Origin: Bacillota bacterium
GTDB taxonomy: Bacteria > Bacillota > Sulfobacillia > Sulfobacillales > JAIMBI01
Assembly: GCA_021846505.1 (NCBI GenBank)
Contig: JAJZWV010000031.1
Location: forward strand, 1-43,183
Direction of reading: 5' to 3'
Length of the DNA stretch: 43,183 bases
This document shows, piece by piece, positions 28,818-37,024 of this stretch (the first letter of the stretch is position 1; each line of letters opens with the position of its first letter). Made by a program: the position numbers and the translations under genes. Below the pieces are notes generated by a model. The model searched no databases and was not told the origin of the DNA. It saw only the letters and a program-made list of their open reading frames with translations.

Positions 28818-30464
28818 CTATATTCGCGGTCTCGGGGCAGACTCCTCTCGAGGGCGCGCCGGTTCAATGCTCACCGGTCGGCCTTTTATGGACAAGCGCT
28901 GCGCCGCAGCCATAATTTTGTGGGCCGCATCCTCGGGCACCTCCACAAACGTAAAGCGGTCGTAGATGTCGATTAGCCCAATCATGCTGCCGCGGATGTT
29001 AGTGGACTCGGCGACACCACGAACCACATCGGCCGGCGTCAGGCGGTCCACATGGCCCAGGTTCAAAAAGAGGCGCACCATGCCGGGCTCGGCCCCGGTA
29101 TCTCCGTAGCTGCTGGCGGCGGCTGGCTCGCGGCCCTTGTCATTCAGCAGGCGGAGCGCCGCAGCGGCCACATCCACGGAGTCGTAGTCCTCGGCCAGCG
29201 CCAGCGCGATTTCCCGATACTCGGGCACCACGCCGCGCTCCACCTCTTCAGCCAGCCGCCCGCGCAGTGCCTCCCGCTGTTTGGCGGCCACGTCGCGCAC
29301 CGACGGCACCGGCCGGCGCGGAATGCGCAGACGCAGCACCCGCTCCAGCAGGCGAATTTGCCGCACGTCACGCGGATGGACCAGGGAAATGGCGGTGCCA
29401 GCCCTCCCGGCGCGGCCCGTGCGGCCAATGCGGTGCACGTAGCTTTCCGGGTCCTGCGGCAAGTCGTAATTGACGACATGCGACACACCTTCAATGTCCA
29501 GCCCCCGCGCCGCCACATCGGTGGCCACCAAAATTTCGCTGACACCGTCGCGAAACCGCTTCATCACCCGGGTGCGCTGGGATTGGTTCAAGTCGCCGTG
29601 GATGGCCTCGGCGGAGTAGCCGCGCGCCTGGAGCGCCTCGGTCAGCTCATCCACGCGCTGCTTGGTCCGGCAAAAAACGATGGTCCGGTCGGCCGCCTCG
29701 ATGTCGAGGATGCGGCTCAAGGCTTCCACCTTCTCGTGCTCGCGCGCCTCATAGTAGGTTTGCTCGGTCAGCGGCACAGTCAGCCGCTCCGGATTGACGG
29801 CCAAACGCTCGGGGCTTTTCAAGTACCGGCGGGCCAAGCGCGCAATAGGGTCCGGCACCGTCGCCGAAAAGAGCAGCGTTTGGCGTTCTTCGGGCACCTG
29901 ATTCAAGATAAACTCCACATCTTCGATGAACCCCATGTCCAGCATCTCGTCCGCTTCATCGAGGACGACCTGGTGCACATGATCCAGCTTCAATGTCCCA
30001 CGCTTGATGTGATCAATGACGCGGCCCGGGGTGCCAATGACCACCTGCGCCCCGTGGTCGAGAGCGCGTATCTGGCGATCGTAGGACTGCCCGCCGTAAA
30101 TGGGCACGACGCGAAGTGCGTTGTGGCGCCCAATCCGGGTGATTTCTTCGGAAACCTGAATCGCCAGCTCTCGCGTGGGGCACAGCACCAAGGCTTGCAC
30201 GTGGCGCCCGCGGTGGTCCAGCCGCTCCACGATCGGAATCCCGAAGGCGGCGGTTTTGCCGGTGCCGGTTTGAGCCTGCCCAATGAGGTCGCGCCCTTCC
30301 ATCGCGACCGGCACCGCTCGGGCCTGAATCGGGGTGGGCTCCTCGAATCCCATGTCCGCCAGCGATCGCAAAACGGCATGGGAAATCCCCATGTCGCGAA
30401 AGGGATTGCTGGGGGTGCTTACTTGCTCAGCGGCTACTTTGTCGTCCAGTTGTTCCTGTCCCAT
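28818..30464 (-). CDS. DEAD-box RNA helicase with DbpA-type RNA-binding domain
   Basis: A 548-residue ATP-dependent RNA helicase. Motifs in order: Q motif PTPIQ, AQTGTGKT, PTRELA, GTPGR, DEAD (LDEADEMLDMGF), SAT, ATDVAARGLDI and HRIGRTGRAG. The C-terminal about 75 residues (MVRLFLNLGHVDRLTPADVV, STNIRGSMIGLIDI) form the DbpA RRM that binds structured rRNA. It is related to CshA/DeaD/DbpA of ribosome assembly and cold adaptation. Start ATG 30464 follows CGGAG. It lies between cinA and recA, which are normally adjacent. Confidence 0.93.
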   Translation of the reverse strand: MGQEQLDDKVAAEQVSTPSNPFRDMGISHAVLRSLADMGFEEPTPIQARAVPVAMEGRDLIGQAQTGTGKTAAFGIPIVERLDHRGRHVQALVLCPTRELAIQVSEEITRIGRHNALRVVPIYGGQSYDRQIRALDHGAQVVIGTPGRVIDHIKRGTLKLDHVHQVVLDEADEMLDMGFIEDVEFILNQVPEERQTLLFSATVPDPIARLARRYLKSPERLAVNPERLTVPLTEQTYYEAREHEKVEALSRILDIEAADRTIVFCRTKQRVDELTEALQARGYSAEAIHGDLNQSQRTRVMKRFRDGVSEILVATDVAARGLDIEGVSHVVNYDLPQDPESYVHRIGRTGRAGRAGTAISLVHPRDVRQIRLLERVLRLRIPRRPVPSVRDVAAKQREALRGRLAEEVERGVVPEYREIALALAEDYDSVDVAAAALRLLNDKGREPAAASSYGDTGAEPGMVRLFLNLGHVDRLTPADVVRGVAESTNIRGSMIGLIDIYDRFTFVEVPEDAAHKIMAAAQRLSIKGRPVSIEPARPREESAPRPRI

Positions 30465-30516
30465 CTTGTCTCCGTTCAATCGCGGCTCGTCGTGTTGCGC
30501 GTCCGTGCCGCTAATG

Positions 30517-31764
30517 TCATGGTGATTCGGCTGGCAGTGTGGCCGCCAGTGCCAGTGCCAGCAGGTGGCGCGCCGTTTCGGCCGCCGCTGCCCGCACCCA
30601 CTCGCGGTCCGACCGCGATCGTCGCCGGCGGACGTCGTGGACTCCCGGCCCGGCCAGTCCCACATAGTATGTCCCGACCGGATGGTCCCGGTCTCCGCCC
30701 TCGGGGCCCGCATACCCAGTAGTCGCCAGGCCCCAGGTGGCTCCGGTCACCTCTCGCACCGCATCAGCCATCGCCAGCGCCACGTGCCAACTAACCGCGC
30801 CATGCGCCGACAACAACGACGCCGACACGCCCAGTCGAATCTTCGCAGGCTCAGTATACACGACCCGTCCCTCGAGCACCACGCGCGATGCACCGGGCAC
30901 GGAGGTGAGCTGGCTGGCCAAGAGGCCCCCGGTCAGCGACTCCGCGACCGCCAGGGTGTCGCCGCGGGCCGCCAAGGCATCCACCAGCGCCCCCGCCGCC
31001 GCTGAAGGCTCCTCCGCATACAGCGGCACCCCGGCTCGGCGCTCGGCCTCGGCCCGCCACGCCGGGACAGCGGCCGCTTCGGCCGATCCTTCCACCGCCT
31101 CCAAGCGCCACTCCACCACCCCCGGCCGAACGTACAGGCCAGTGCGCGGGCCGGCGGCCCCGGTCAGCAGGTCGCCCAGGCGAAACGCCAACTCGGACTC
31201 CGCCAGGTCATACACCCGCCAGGTGTGCCGCACCACGCGGCGCCCCGTGGCTCGCCGCACCCGCGCCAGCAGTGCCTCAGCCACCGACCGACACTCCGCC
31301 GGGGGCCCGGGCAGCAGTGCCACCGCCCCTTGAGGCCGGGAGACTAACTGCCCGGGCGCCGTGCCCACCTGGTTCTCCAGCAGCTCGGCCCCATCCAAGC
31401 GCAGAGACTGCACCGCGACCGACTGGGTCCGCGACGCCCCAGCACCCCCGTGCCGCCGGGCCACGGCGGCCCCCCACTCCGGGTCGGGCGTGAGGCCAAT
31501 GCCCAGGCCGCGTGCCACTCCGGCCCGGGTGCGGTCGTCCGGTGTGGGCCCGAGTCCCCCCACGCACACCACCAGCGGCACCGATTGCAGCCCCGTGCAC
31601 ACTGCATGGGCGATGGCGGCTTCGTCGTCCGGCGCCGTCAGCTGCCAAGCCACCCGGCTGCCCGCTTGCAGCAGCTGCTGCGCGAGCCAGGCGCCGTTGG
31701 TGTTAATGGTTTCACCCGTCAGCACCTCGTCGCCCACGGCCACGATGCCGACCCGTTCCCACAT
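30517..31764 (-). CDS. cinA: CinA: nucleotide pyrophosphatase / NMN deamidase
   Basis: A 415-residue two-domain protein. The N-terminal MoCF domain has GDEVLTGETINTNGAWLAQQ and VVCVGGLGPTPDDRT, which hydrolyse ADP-ribose-type compounds. The C-terminal PncC domain has LAVAESLTGGLLASQLTSVP and VGTYYVGLAG, which deamidate nicotinamide mononucleotide in NAD recycling. The start has a GGGGGG site. CinA before recA is the conserved arrangement in Firmicutes. Confidence 0.94.
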   Translation of the reverse strand: MWERVGIVAVGDEVLTGETINTNGAWLAQQLLQAGSRVAWQLTAPDDEAAIAHAVCTGLQSVPLVVCVGGLGPTPDDRTRAGVARGLGIGLTPDPEWGAAVARRHGGAGASRTQSVAVQSLRLDGAELLENQVGTAPGQLVSRPQGAVALLPGPPAECRSVAEALLARVRRATGRRVVRHTWRVYDLAESELAFRLGDLLTGAAGPRTGLYVRPGVVEWRLEAVEGSAEAAAVPAWRAEAERRAGVPLYAEEPSAAAGALVDALAARGDTLAVAESLTGGLLASQLTSVPGASRVVLEGRVVYTEPAKIRLGVSASLLSAHGAVSWHVALAMADAVREVTGATWGLATTGYAGPEGGDRDHPVGTYYVGLAGPGVHDVRRRRSRSDREWVRAAAAETARHLLALALAATLPAESP

Positions 31765-31784
31765 AGCCGGTCCCCCCGCCGCCC

Positions 31785-31790
31785 ATTGTA
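31785..31790 (-). promoter_or_regulatory. Candidate -10 of cinA
   Basis: TACAAT on the minus strand about 21 bases before the cinA ATG, in the 48-base gap after the FtsH-like gene. No -35 is apparent. Confidence 0.35.
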
Positions 31791-31812
31791 CGCCGTGGCG
31801 GGCACCGGCGCC

Positions 31813-33741
31813 TCAGCGCGCGGCCAGCCAGCGGCGCAGCGTCGGGCCGCTCACGGTCTCCTCCGCCAGCAGCGCCTCCGCCAGCTGTTCGAGGTCGTGT
31901 CGGTACTGCGCCAACAGCGCCCGCACCCGCTCCTCGCCGCGTGCCAGCACGCGCTGCACGGCCTGGTGCATTTGGGCTTTCGTCAGAGAGCGCTCGTCCA
32001 CGACGCCCAAATCAGTCAGGCCCGCGAGCACCATGCGGCGGCCAATGCCCCAAGCCCGATCAAAGTCGCTGGCCGCCCCGGTCGACCGCTCGCCGAGCTG
32101 CTGGGCTTCGGCCGCCGACCCGGCCAGGCACACAACGATTTGGCCTTCCAACGCACTGACGGTTTCCAGCAGCGGGTCATCCTCGGGCGACTGCCGCACG
32201 TAGCCCAGGGCGTGCCCGCGCGGCGCGATGGTCACCTGCGAAACTGACCCAGGGCGCAGCACCTCCGACGCCAGCGCATGCCCCCCCTCGTGAATCGCCA
32301 CCCGGCGCCGCTCGGCCCCGCGCACCGCGCGATCCATCCGCCCTCCCATCAGAACTTTGTCCACCGCTTCGTAGAAGTGGTGCGCGCTCACGGACTCCTC
32401 GCCATCCCGCAGCGCGAGAATGGCGGCCTCTTTGCACAAGCTTTCGAGGTGCGAGCCGGACAAGCCCAAGGTGTCCTGCGCGAGCCGGTCCAGATCCACA
32501 TCGCCAGCCCGCGGCTTGTTGGACGCGTGCAGGGACAAAATCTGCCGGCGCGCCCCCTTGTCCGGCAGGTCCACCCGCACCTGCCGGTCCAGCCGGCCCG
32601 GGCGGGTGAGCGCCGGATCCAGCAGATCGGCACGGTTGCTGGCGGCCATCACCAACACGCGCACGTCGTCATGCGACGTCAAGCCGTCCCTCTCCACCAG
32701 CAGCTGATTTAGGGTCTGGTCGTACTCCAGGTGGCTGGTGTGCTGGCCCCGGCGCCCGGCCATCACCTCGATTTCGTCAATAAATACCACCGCACAGCCC
32801 CGGCCGGCCTGCCGTGCCGCCGCGCGCGCATCGCGAAACAGCTGCCGGACCCGCGGGGCGCCCACTCCGGCATACATCTCAAGAAACTCCGAGCCGCTGG
32901 CGGTGAAGAACGCCGCCTCCGAATAATTGGCCGCGGCTTTCGCCAGCATCGTTTTTCCTGTGCCGGGCGGACCGGTGAACAAGATGCCTCTCAGCGGCCG
33001 AATGCCCAGCTGGGCCGCTGCCGCAGGCCGCTTCAGGAAGTCCAGAGCCTCGATCAGCTCCCGCTTCGCGTGCTGGTGGCCCCGCACGTCGTCAAATTGC
33101 ACAACCGGCACGGCACCGCGCGACGGCGGCACAGACGACCCCACTCGGGTCTGAGAGCCCAGCTGCCCCAGCGCTCCGCTCCACTTCAGCACCCCCACTA
33201 GAGCGGCAATCAGGAGCAGCGGCCAGATATCCACGCCTTCGGCCGCCAGTACGGCCAGCAACCCCACCGCCGCCCCCATGGCCGCCCACAGCCATCCCTC
33301 ACGGCTACGCATGGGGCCACCTCCCTTTGGCAGATCAATAACCTGCAGGAGCCGATGAGTGCTGGCGTCAGTGAGGGTCACATAAAGGTGCGCACTGCCC
33401 ACGGCCAACGCCAGGCGCAGGTGAGTGGCTTGGGCCTGGCGCTCGAGGGCCTGCTGCATGGTGATGTACTGGCCTGTGGCTTCCCCCGTCGCCACCACAA
33501 ACCGCATTTGGGCCATGAGCACCCGCTCAGCCTGTGTGGGATGATCCTCCACGGTCACCGCCACCGGGTGCCCGGTGGCTGAGCGGCCCGCGGCCTCCAC
33601 TGCCGGGTACACGTGCGCCAAATGGGCCCCGGGCTTGAGCGACACGATCACGGCGTGCCCATGCGGGGTGAGCCGGGCCTGAGACAGGCCGCCCACCCGC
33701 GATCGCCGCCGCGATTTTTGCCACAGACACGTGCATGCCAA
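31813..33741 (-). CDS. FtsH-like AAA+ membrane metalloprotease, variant
   Basis: About 640 residues. Residues 1-149 form an N-terminal domain unlike FtsH's external loop. Residues 150-186 contain two closely spaced membrane segments. The AAA domain follows with Walker A GPPGTGKT (257-264), Walker B FIDEIE (320-325) and the second region of homology ASNRADLLDPALTRPGR. The zinc protease site is HEGGH (484-488; usually HEAGH), with the third ligand in AASDFDRA. Both activities look intact. The frame opens at TTG 33741, but the ribosome site GGGGG is better placed for ATG 33736 in another frame, so the first about 20 residues are uncertain. Substrates are unknown. Confidence 0.82.
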   Translation of the reverse strand: MACTCLWQKSRRRSRVGGLSQARLTPHGHAVIVSLKPGAHLAHVYPAVEAAGRSATGHPVAVTVEDHPTQAERVLMAQMRFVVATGEATGQYITMQQALERQAQATHLRLALAVGSAHLYVTLTDASTHRLLQVIDLPKGGGPMRSREGWLWAAMGAAVGLLAVLAAEGVDIWPLLLIAALVGVLKWSGALGQLGSQTRVGSSVPPSRGAVPVVQFDDVRGHQHAKRELIEALDFLKRPAAAAQLGIRPLRGILFTGPPGTGKTMLAKAAANYSEAAFFTASGSEFLEMYAGVGAPRVRQLFRDARAAARQAGRGCAVVFIDEIEVMAGRRGQHTSHLEYDQTLNQLLVERDGLTSHDDVRVLVMAASNRADLLDPALTRPGRLDRQVRVDLPDKGARRQILSLHASNKPRAGDVDLDRLAQDTLGLSGSHLESLCKEAAILALRDGEESVSAHHFYEAVDKVLMGGRMDRAVRGAERRRVAIHEGGHALASEVLRPGSVSQVTIAPRGHALGYVRQSPEDDPLLETVSALEGQIVVCLAGSAAEAQQLGERSTGAASDFDRAWGIGRRMVLAGLTDLGVVDERSLTKAQMHQAVQRVLARGEERVRALLAQYRHDLEQLAEALLAEETVSGPTLRRWLAAR

Positions 33742-33782
33742 ATCACCCCCGGCGTTTCAGGCAGTTGTTCTCAATACGCCGG

Positions 33783-33791
33783 AGCATAGCA
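33783..33791 (-). promoter_or_regulatory. Extended -10 promoter for the FtsH-like gene
   Basis: TGCTATGCT on the minus strand, about 45 bases before the start, fits TGnTATAAT with two mismatches. Confidence 0.4.
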
Positions 33792-33850
33792 TTCAAGATA
33801 GCGTCCAGGAGAACACAATTGACACCAAGCTTGGGTGCCGGGGCCAGAAG

Positions 33851-35101
33851 CTATCCGCCCCCACTGGCAATCGTGGACGCCCCCACGCCCGGTGCGGCCG
33901 CACGCGCCGCGCGGGCCAGCCAAAACATGGCCAAGCCTGCCGCCGCCACCGCAAAGGCAGCAAGTACGGCGAGCGTGCCCGGCAGCGTCCAGATATTGAT
34001 CACCACGCCGGTCAGCATTGCCGCCAGCGCGGCGGTGGACCCAATCCCCATCCCGCGCGCCGCAAACACCCGACCCCGCATGTCTCGAGGCACCGCGGTC
34101 TGGAGCCAGGCCCGAATCGGCAGCTGATACACCGCGTTGCACAATCCGCCTAGCACATAAAGCCCAACCGTCAAATAGACATTGTGCGACAGCGCCACGC
34201 CCCCCGTCTCCAACCCAAAGCCCAGGAGGCCGAGCGCCACGAAGGTGGTGTAGCGCCGATGGTCATCCCCCAGCCGGCCCATCAGCGCGGAGCCCACCCA
34301 CATGCCTCCCGCAATCCCCGCCAAGAGCCAGCCCAGGTCTCCCTCGGGGCGCCCCAGCAAATGCTTGATGACGGCCGCCGACGCCACGTTGACACCCGCC
34401 ACCCCGATGACGCCCACCATGGACAACACCAGGAGGCGCCCGACGACCGGGGTTTTTATGTGGAAGTCCACCCCGTCGCGAATGTCGGACCAAAAGCTGG
34501 CGGCCCGGGCGCGCTGGGCGGTGGCCGTGTGGGCGGGCAGGGCCAGCATGGCGAGTGTTGCGCCGGCCACCACAAACGCGGCGGCATCGATGACAAATGG
34601 GGACGCGCTTCCGGCCCGCGCGACAATAACGCCCACCAGCAAGTACACCGGAATGTCCACCATGGACTGCCCGATGGACAAGGCGCTGCCCGCTGCCATC
34701 ACTTGCCCGTCCCCAACGGTATCCGGCGTGAGCGCCCGCACGCCGGGCTTGTACACGAGGCCCACGGTCTCCACCAAAAAAACGGCGCCGTAGGCCCACC
34801 ACAGCTGGTTCACCACCGGCACGGACAAAACCAGGAGCGCCCGAATAATGTCGCCTGCCACCATGGTGCGCTTGCGATCCCAGCGGTCGGCCACACCGCC
34901 AACCGCCCAGCCCAGCAGCACAGCGGGAATCATGCCGGCAAAGATAATGCCGCCGTACGCCGCAACGTCGCCGCCGGCCAGGCGCATGGCAAACACCGCC
35001 AGCCCGACCTCGACAAAATTGGCCCCGCCCTTGGACACCACTTGCGAAACCCACAACTTGACAAAATTGGGCGACCGGTAGACTGACGGCGGCCGCGTCA
35101 T
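33851..35101 (-). CDS. MFS transporter, drug-exporter-like
   Basis: A 416-residue major facilitator with about twelve membrane helices. The loop between helices 2 and 3 reads GGVADRWDRKRTM, the MFS signature. The equivalent loop of the second half reads GRLGDDHRR. The family resembles MFS_3/enterobactin-exporter-like permeases. ATG 35101 is set by GAAGGGAG nine bases upstream. The substrate is not predictable. Confidence 0.88.
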   Translation of the reverse strand: MTRPPSVYRSPNFVKLWVSQVVSKGGANFVEVGLAVFAMRLAGGDVAAYGGIIFAGMIPAVLLGWAVGGVADRWDRKRTMVAGDIIRALLVLSVPVVNQLWWAYGAVFLVETVGLVYKPGVRALTPDTVGDGQVMAAGSALSIGQSMVDIPVYLLVGVIVARAGSASPFVIDAAAFVVAGATLAMLALPAHTATAQRARAASFWSDIRDGVDFHIKTPVVGRLLVLSMVGVIGVAGVNVASAAVIKHLLGRPEGDLGWLLAGIAGGMWVGSALMGRLGDDHRRYTTFVALGLLGFGLETGGVALSHNVYLTVGLYVLGGLCNAVYQLPIRAWLQTAVPRDMRGRVFAARGMGIGSTAALAAMLTGVVINIWTLPGTLAVLAAFAVAAAGLAMFWLARAARAAAPGVGASTIASGGG

Positions 35102-35159
35102 GGCCCATCTCCCTTCACACATCCCAATTCACGCAGGACCGTACGCTGTACATTGCGGG

Positions 35160-35173
35160 CTCGCCGCGGCGAG
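35160..35173. promoter_or_regulatory. Palindrome between the MFS and deacetylase genes
   Basis: CTCGCCGCGGCGAG is a perfect 14-bp palindrome in the 230-base divergent region. It could be a regulator site for the transporter, but no regulator gene is adjacent, and short GC palindromes arise easily at this base composition. Confidence 0.3.
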
Positions 35174-35330
35174 TGCGCTACTCGGTAGAGCATTCGCGGT
35201 GATGGGCGCCTTTTCCTGCCACAGAACCGCATGTCTGCCGGGCGCCGCCGGCGCATACCGATGCCCCAAAGGGCGCTGACGAGCGCCAGAGCTCGCGACG
35301 CCGCGCGACAGAAGCGCAGGAGGTGGCCCG

Positions 35331-36086
35331 ATGAAGATTGTGGCCCTATCACGGCGTGCTGCCGGCCGCACCGCCACCCTGGTGGCCGGCCTGGCCCTGC
35401 TGGGCTGGGTGTTAGGCTGGCTTCTGAGCCCGGCGCCGGCGCCGGGCGCAATGGCGCCCGCGGACCACTACACGCTCCGGGGAGTCGCCACCACCCAGCG
35501 AGCACTGGCCCTCACGTTTGACATTTCGTGGGGCACCGTGATGCCGGCCAAAGTGCTGGCCATTCTGGTGCATGACCGCGTGCCGGCCACCTTCTTTCTA
35601 TCCGGGCCGTGGGCGGAGGCGAACCCGGACTATGTGCACCAGCTGGTGGCAGACGGCTTCCAGGTGGAAAGCCATGGCTGGGCGCACGTCAATTACTCCA
35701 GCTTGGGATACGCCGGTGTGGTTTCGAATATCCAGCGGGCCAACGGGGTGCTGACCACCTTGATCGGTCGTCCGGTGACCTTTGTGCGGCCGCCGAACGG
35801 CGACTTCAATGCGGCAGCGCTGGCAGCCGCGCATGCCTTGGGCTATACCGTGGTCACTTGGGGCACCGACTCGCTCGACTGGATGAATCCCGGCGTGTCG
35901 GTCATCATTCACCGCGTGGTGAGCCGCGCACACCCGGGCGACATTGTGCTGCTCCACGCATCGGACACCTGCAAGCAAACGAATCTGGCCCTCCCGGCCA
36001 TCATCGCGGACCTGCGGCAGCGCGGATACCGGCTCGTGACCCTGCGCCAACTGCTGGCCATGGGCACACCGGAGTATCGCGGCTGA
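35331..36086 (+). CDS. Polysaccharide deacetylase, PdaB/YlxY type
   Basis: A 251-residue exported or anchored enzyme. Residues 14-33 form a membrane anchor. The NodB domain has LTFDISWG (Asp64; the PdaB-type variant of TFDDG), VESHGWAHVNYSSL with the metal His pair, FVRPPNGDFN and DIVLLHASD. Such enzymes remove acetyl groups from peptidoglycan and serve spore cortex maturation. AGGAGG before the ATG sets the start. In Bacillus, ylxY lies close upstream of the dap genes, and dapB is the convergent neighbour here. Confidence 0.92.
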   Translation: MKIVALSRRAAGRTATLVAGLALLGWVLGWLLSPAPAPGAMAPADHYTLRGVATTQRALALTFDISWGTVMPAKVLAILVHDRVPATFFLSGPWAEANPDYVHQLVADGFQVESHGWAHVNYSSLGYAGVVSNIQRANGVLTTLIGRPVTFVRPPNGDFNAAALAAAHALGYTVVTWGTDSLDWMNPGVSVIIHRVVSRAHPGDIVLLHASDTCKQTNLALPAIIADLRQRGYRLVTLRQLLAMGTPEYRG

Positions 36087-36115
36087 CCGCCCGTGCCATC
36101 CGGCCAGCGGCTCGC

Positions 36116-36940
36116 TCACGGCAGCAAGTGCTCTAAGCCGCGCACCAGGCCCCGAAAACCCTCCACGCGGCGAATGGCCAGGAGGGTTCCTGCCAAGTAG
36201 GGAGCAGGGCTCGGGCCCGCGTCGTATTGAATCGTGAGGCGCTCATCGCCGGATCCCGCCAGCAGGGCGGTGGACAGCACATATCCTGGGACGCGCAGCG
36301 AGTGCACCTGAACACCGCCGATCGTCGCACCCCGCGCTCGGGAGTCTCCGACGACATCTTGGGCGGCCACCGCCGGAGCGGCCGCATGAGGGGCCAGCGC
36401 GTGCGCCCACTCGTAGGCCGTGCCGCTGGGGGCGTCCGGCTTGCCCGCGGCCGCATAGTCCACCAGCTCCCAGCCAGGCATTTCGGCGGCGGCCAACAGG
36501 GCCAGGCGTTTGGCCAGCGTAGCCACCAAGCTAAAGTTGCCGGCGACCACGACGCCAACCCCGCGGCTCTGGGCCAGGGCATCTAAGGAGGCGTCGTCGG
36601 CTGGGTCTAATCCCGATGTGCCCACCACCACGTGTGCGCCCCGCTCCACCGCGGCCAGCACGTGGGCCCGGACACTGGCCGCCGCCGTGAAATCCACCAG
36701 CACCCATCCGGGCTCCGCGAGGGCCTCCGCGATCGTAGGCACGATGGTCACACCCACGGGTGCGCGGCCAAGCGCCGTGCCCACATCCATTCCCGCCGCT
36801 CGCCGCGCCACCGCTCCGGCGAGTCGCATATCCGGTGCGGCCATGATGGCCGCCACCAGCGACGAGCCCACCCAGCCGGTCGCTCCAGCTACCACCACCG
36901 AGACGGGCTGGCCGCCTCGTGCGCCCTTGGGCCGCTCCAT
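36116..36940 (-). CDS. dapB: DapB-like dihydrodipicolinate reductase without the HH motif
   Basis: A 274-residue protein with DapB architecture: nucleotide-binding VVVAGATGWVGSSL, VLVDFTAAASV, VVGTSGL, GNFSLVATLAKRLA and the substrate motif KPDAPSGTA (from Lys167). DapB makes tetrahydrodipicolinate for lysine, diaminopimelate and spore dipicolinate. The usual E-x-HHxxKxDAPSGTA is DYAAAGKPDAPSGTA here, so the two conserved histidines, including the catalytic proton donor, are Ala163 and Ala164. The lysine is kept. Either the chemistry uses another residue, or the substrate differs. The ATG has a GGGGGG site. Confidence 0.75.
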   Translation of the reverse strand: MERPKGARGGQPVSVVVAGATGWVGSSLVAAIMAAPDMRLAGAVARRAAGMDVGTALGRAPVGVTIVPTIAEALAEPGWVLVDFTAAASVRAHVLAAVERGAHVVVGTSGLDPADDASLDALAQSRGVGVVVAGNFSLVATLAKRLALLAAAEMPGWELVDYAAAGKPDAPSGTAYEWAHALAPHAAAPAVAAQDVVGDSRARGATIGGVQVHSLRVPGYVLSTALLAGSGDERLTIQYDAGPSPAPYLAGTLLAIRRVEGFRGLVRGLEHLLP

Positions 36941-37024
36941 GCCTGTTGCCCCCCACGCACCTGACCGACTTGAGGTTGCCCTGTCGCCATCCCACCTAAC
37001 CTAGCATACGACGCCGCCCGGTGC

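Noticed and set aside
29052-30722. A 556-codon plus-strand frame
   Set aside because: Exactly antisense to the DEAD-box helicase, whose motifs are all present.
35221-35262. A sigma-G type promoter (GCATG ... CATACC) before the deacetylase
   Set aside because: Spacing is 20 bases against the expected 17-18, and the -10 is imperfect.
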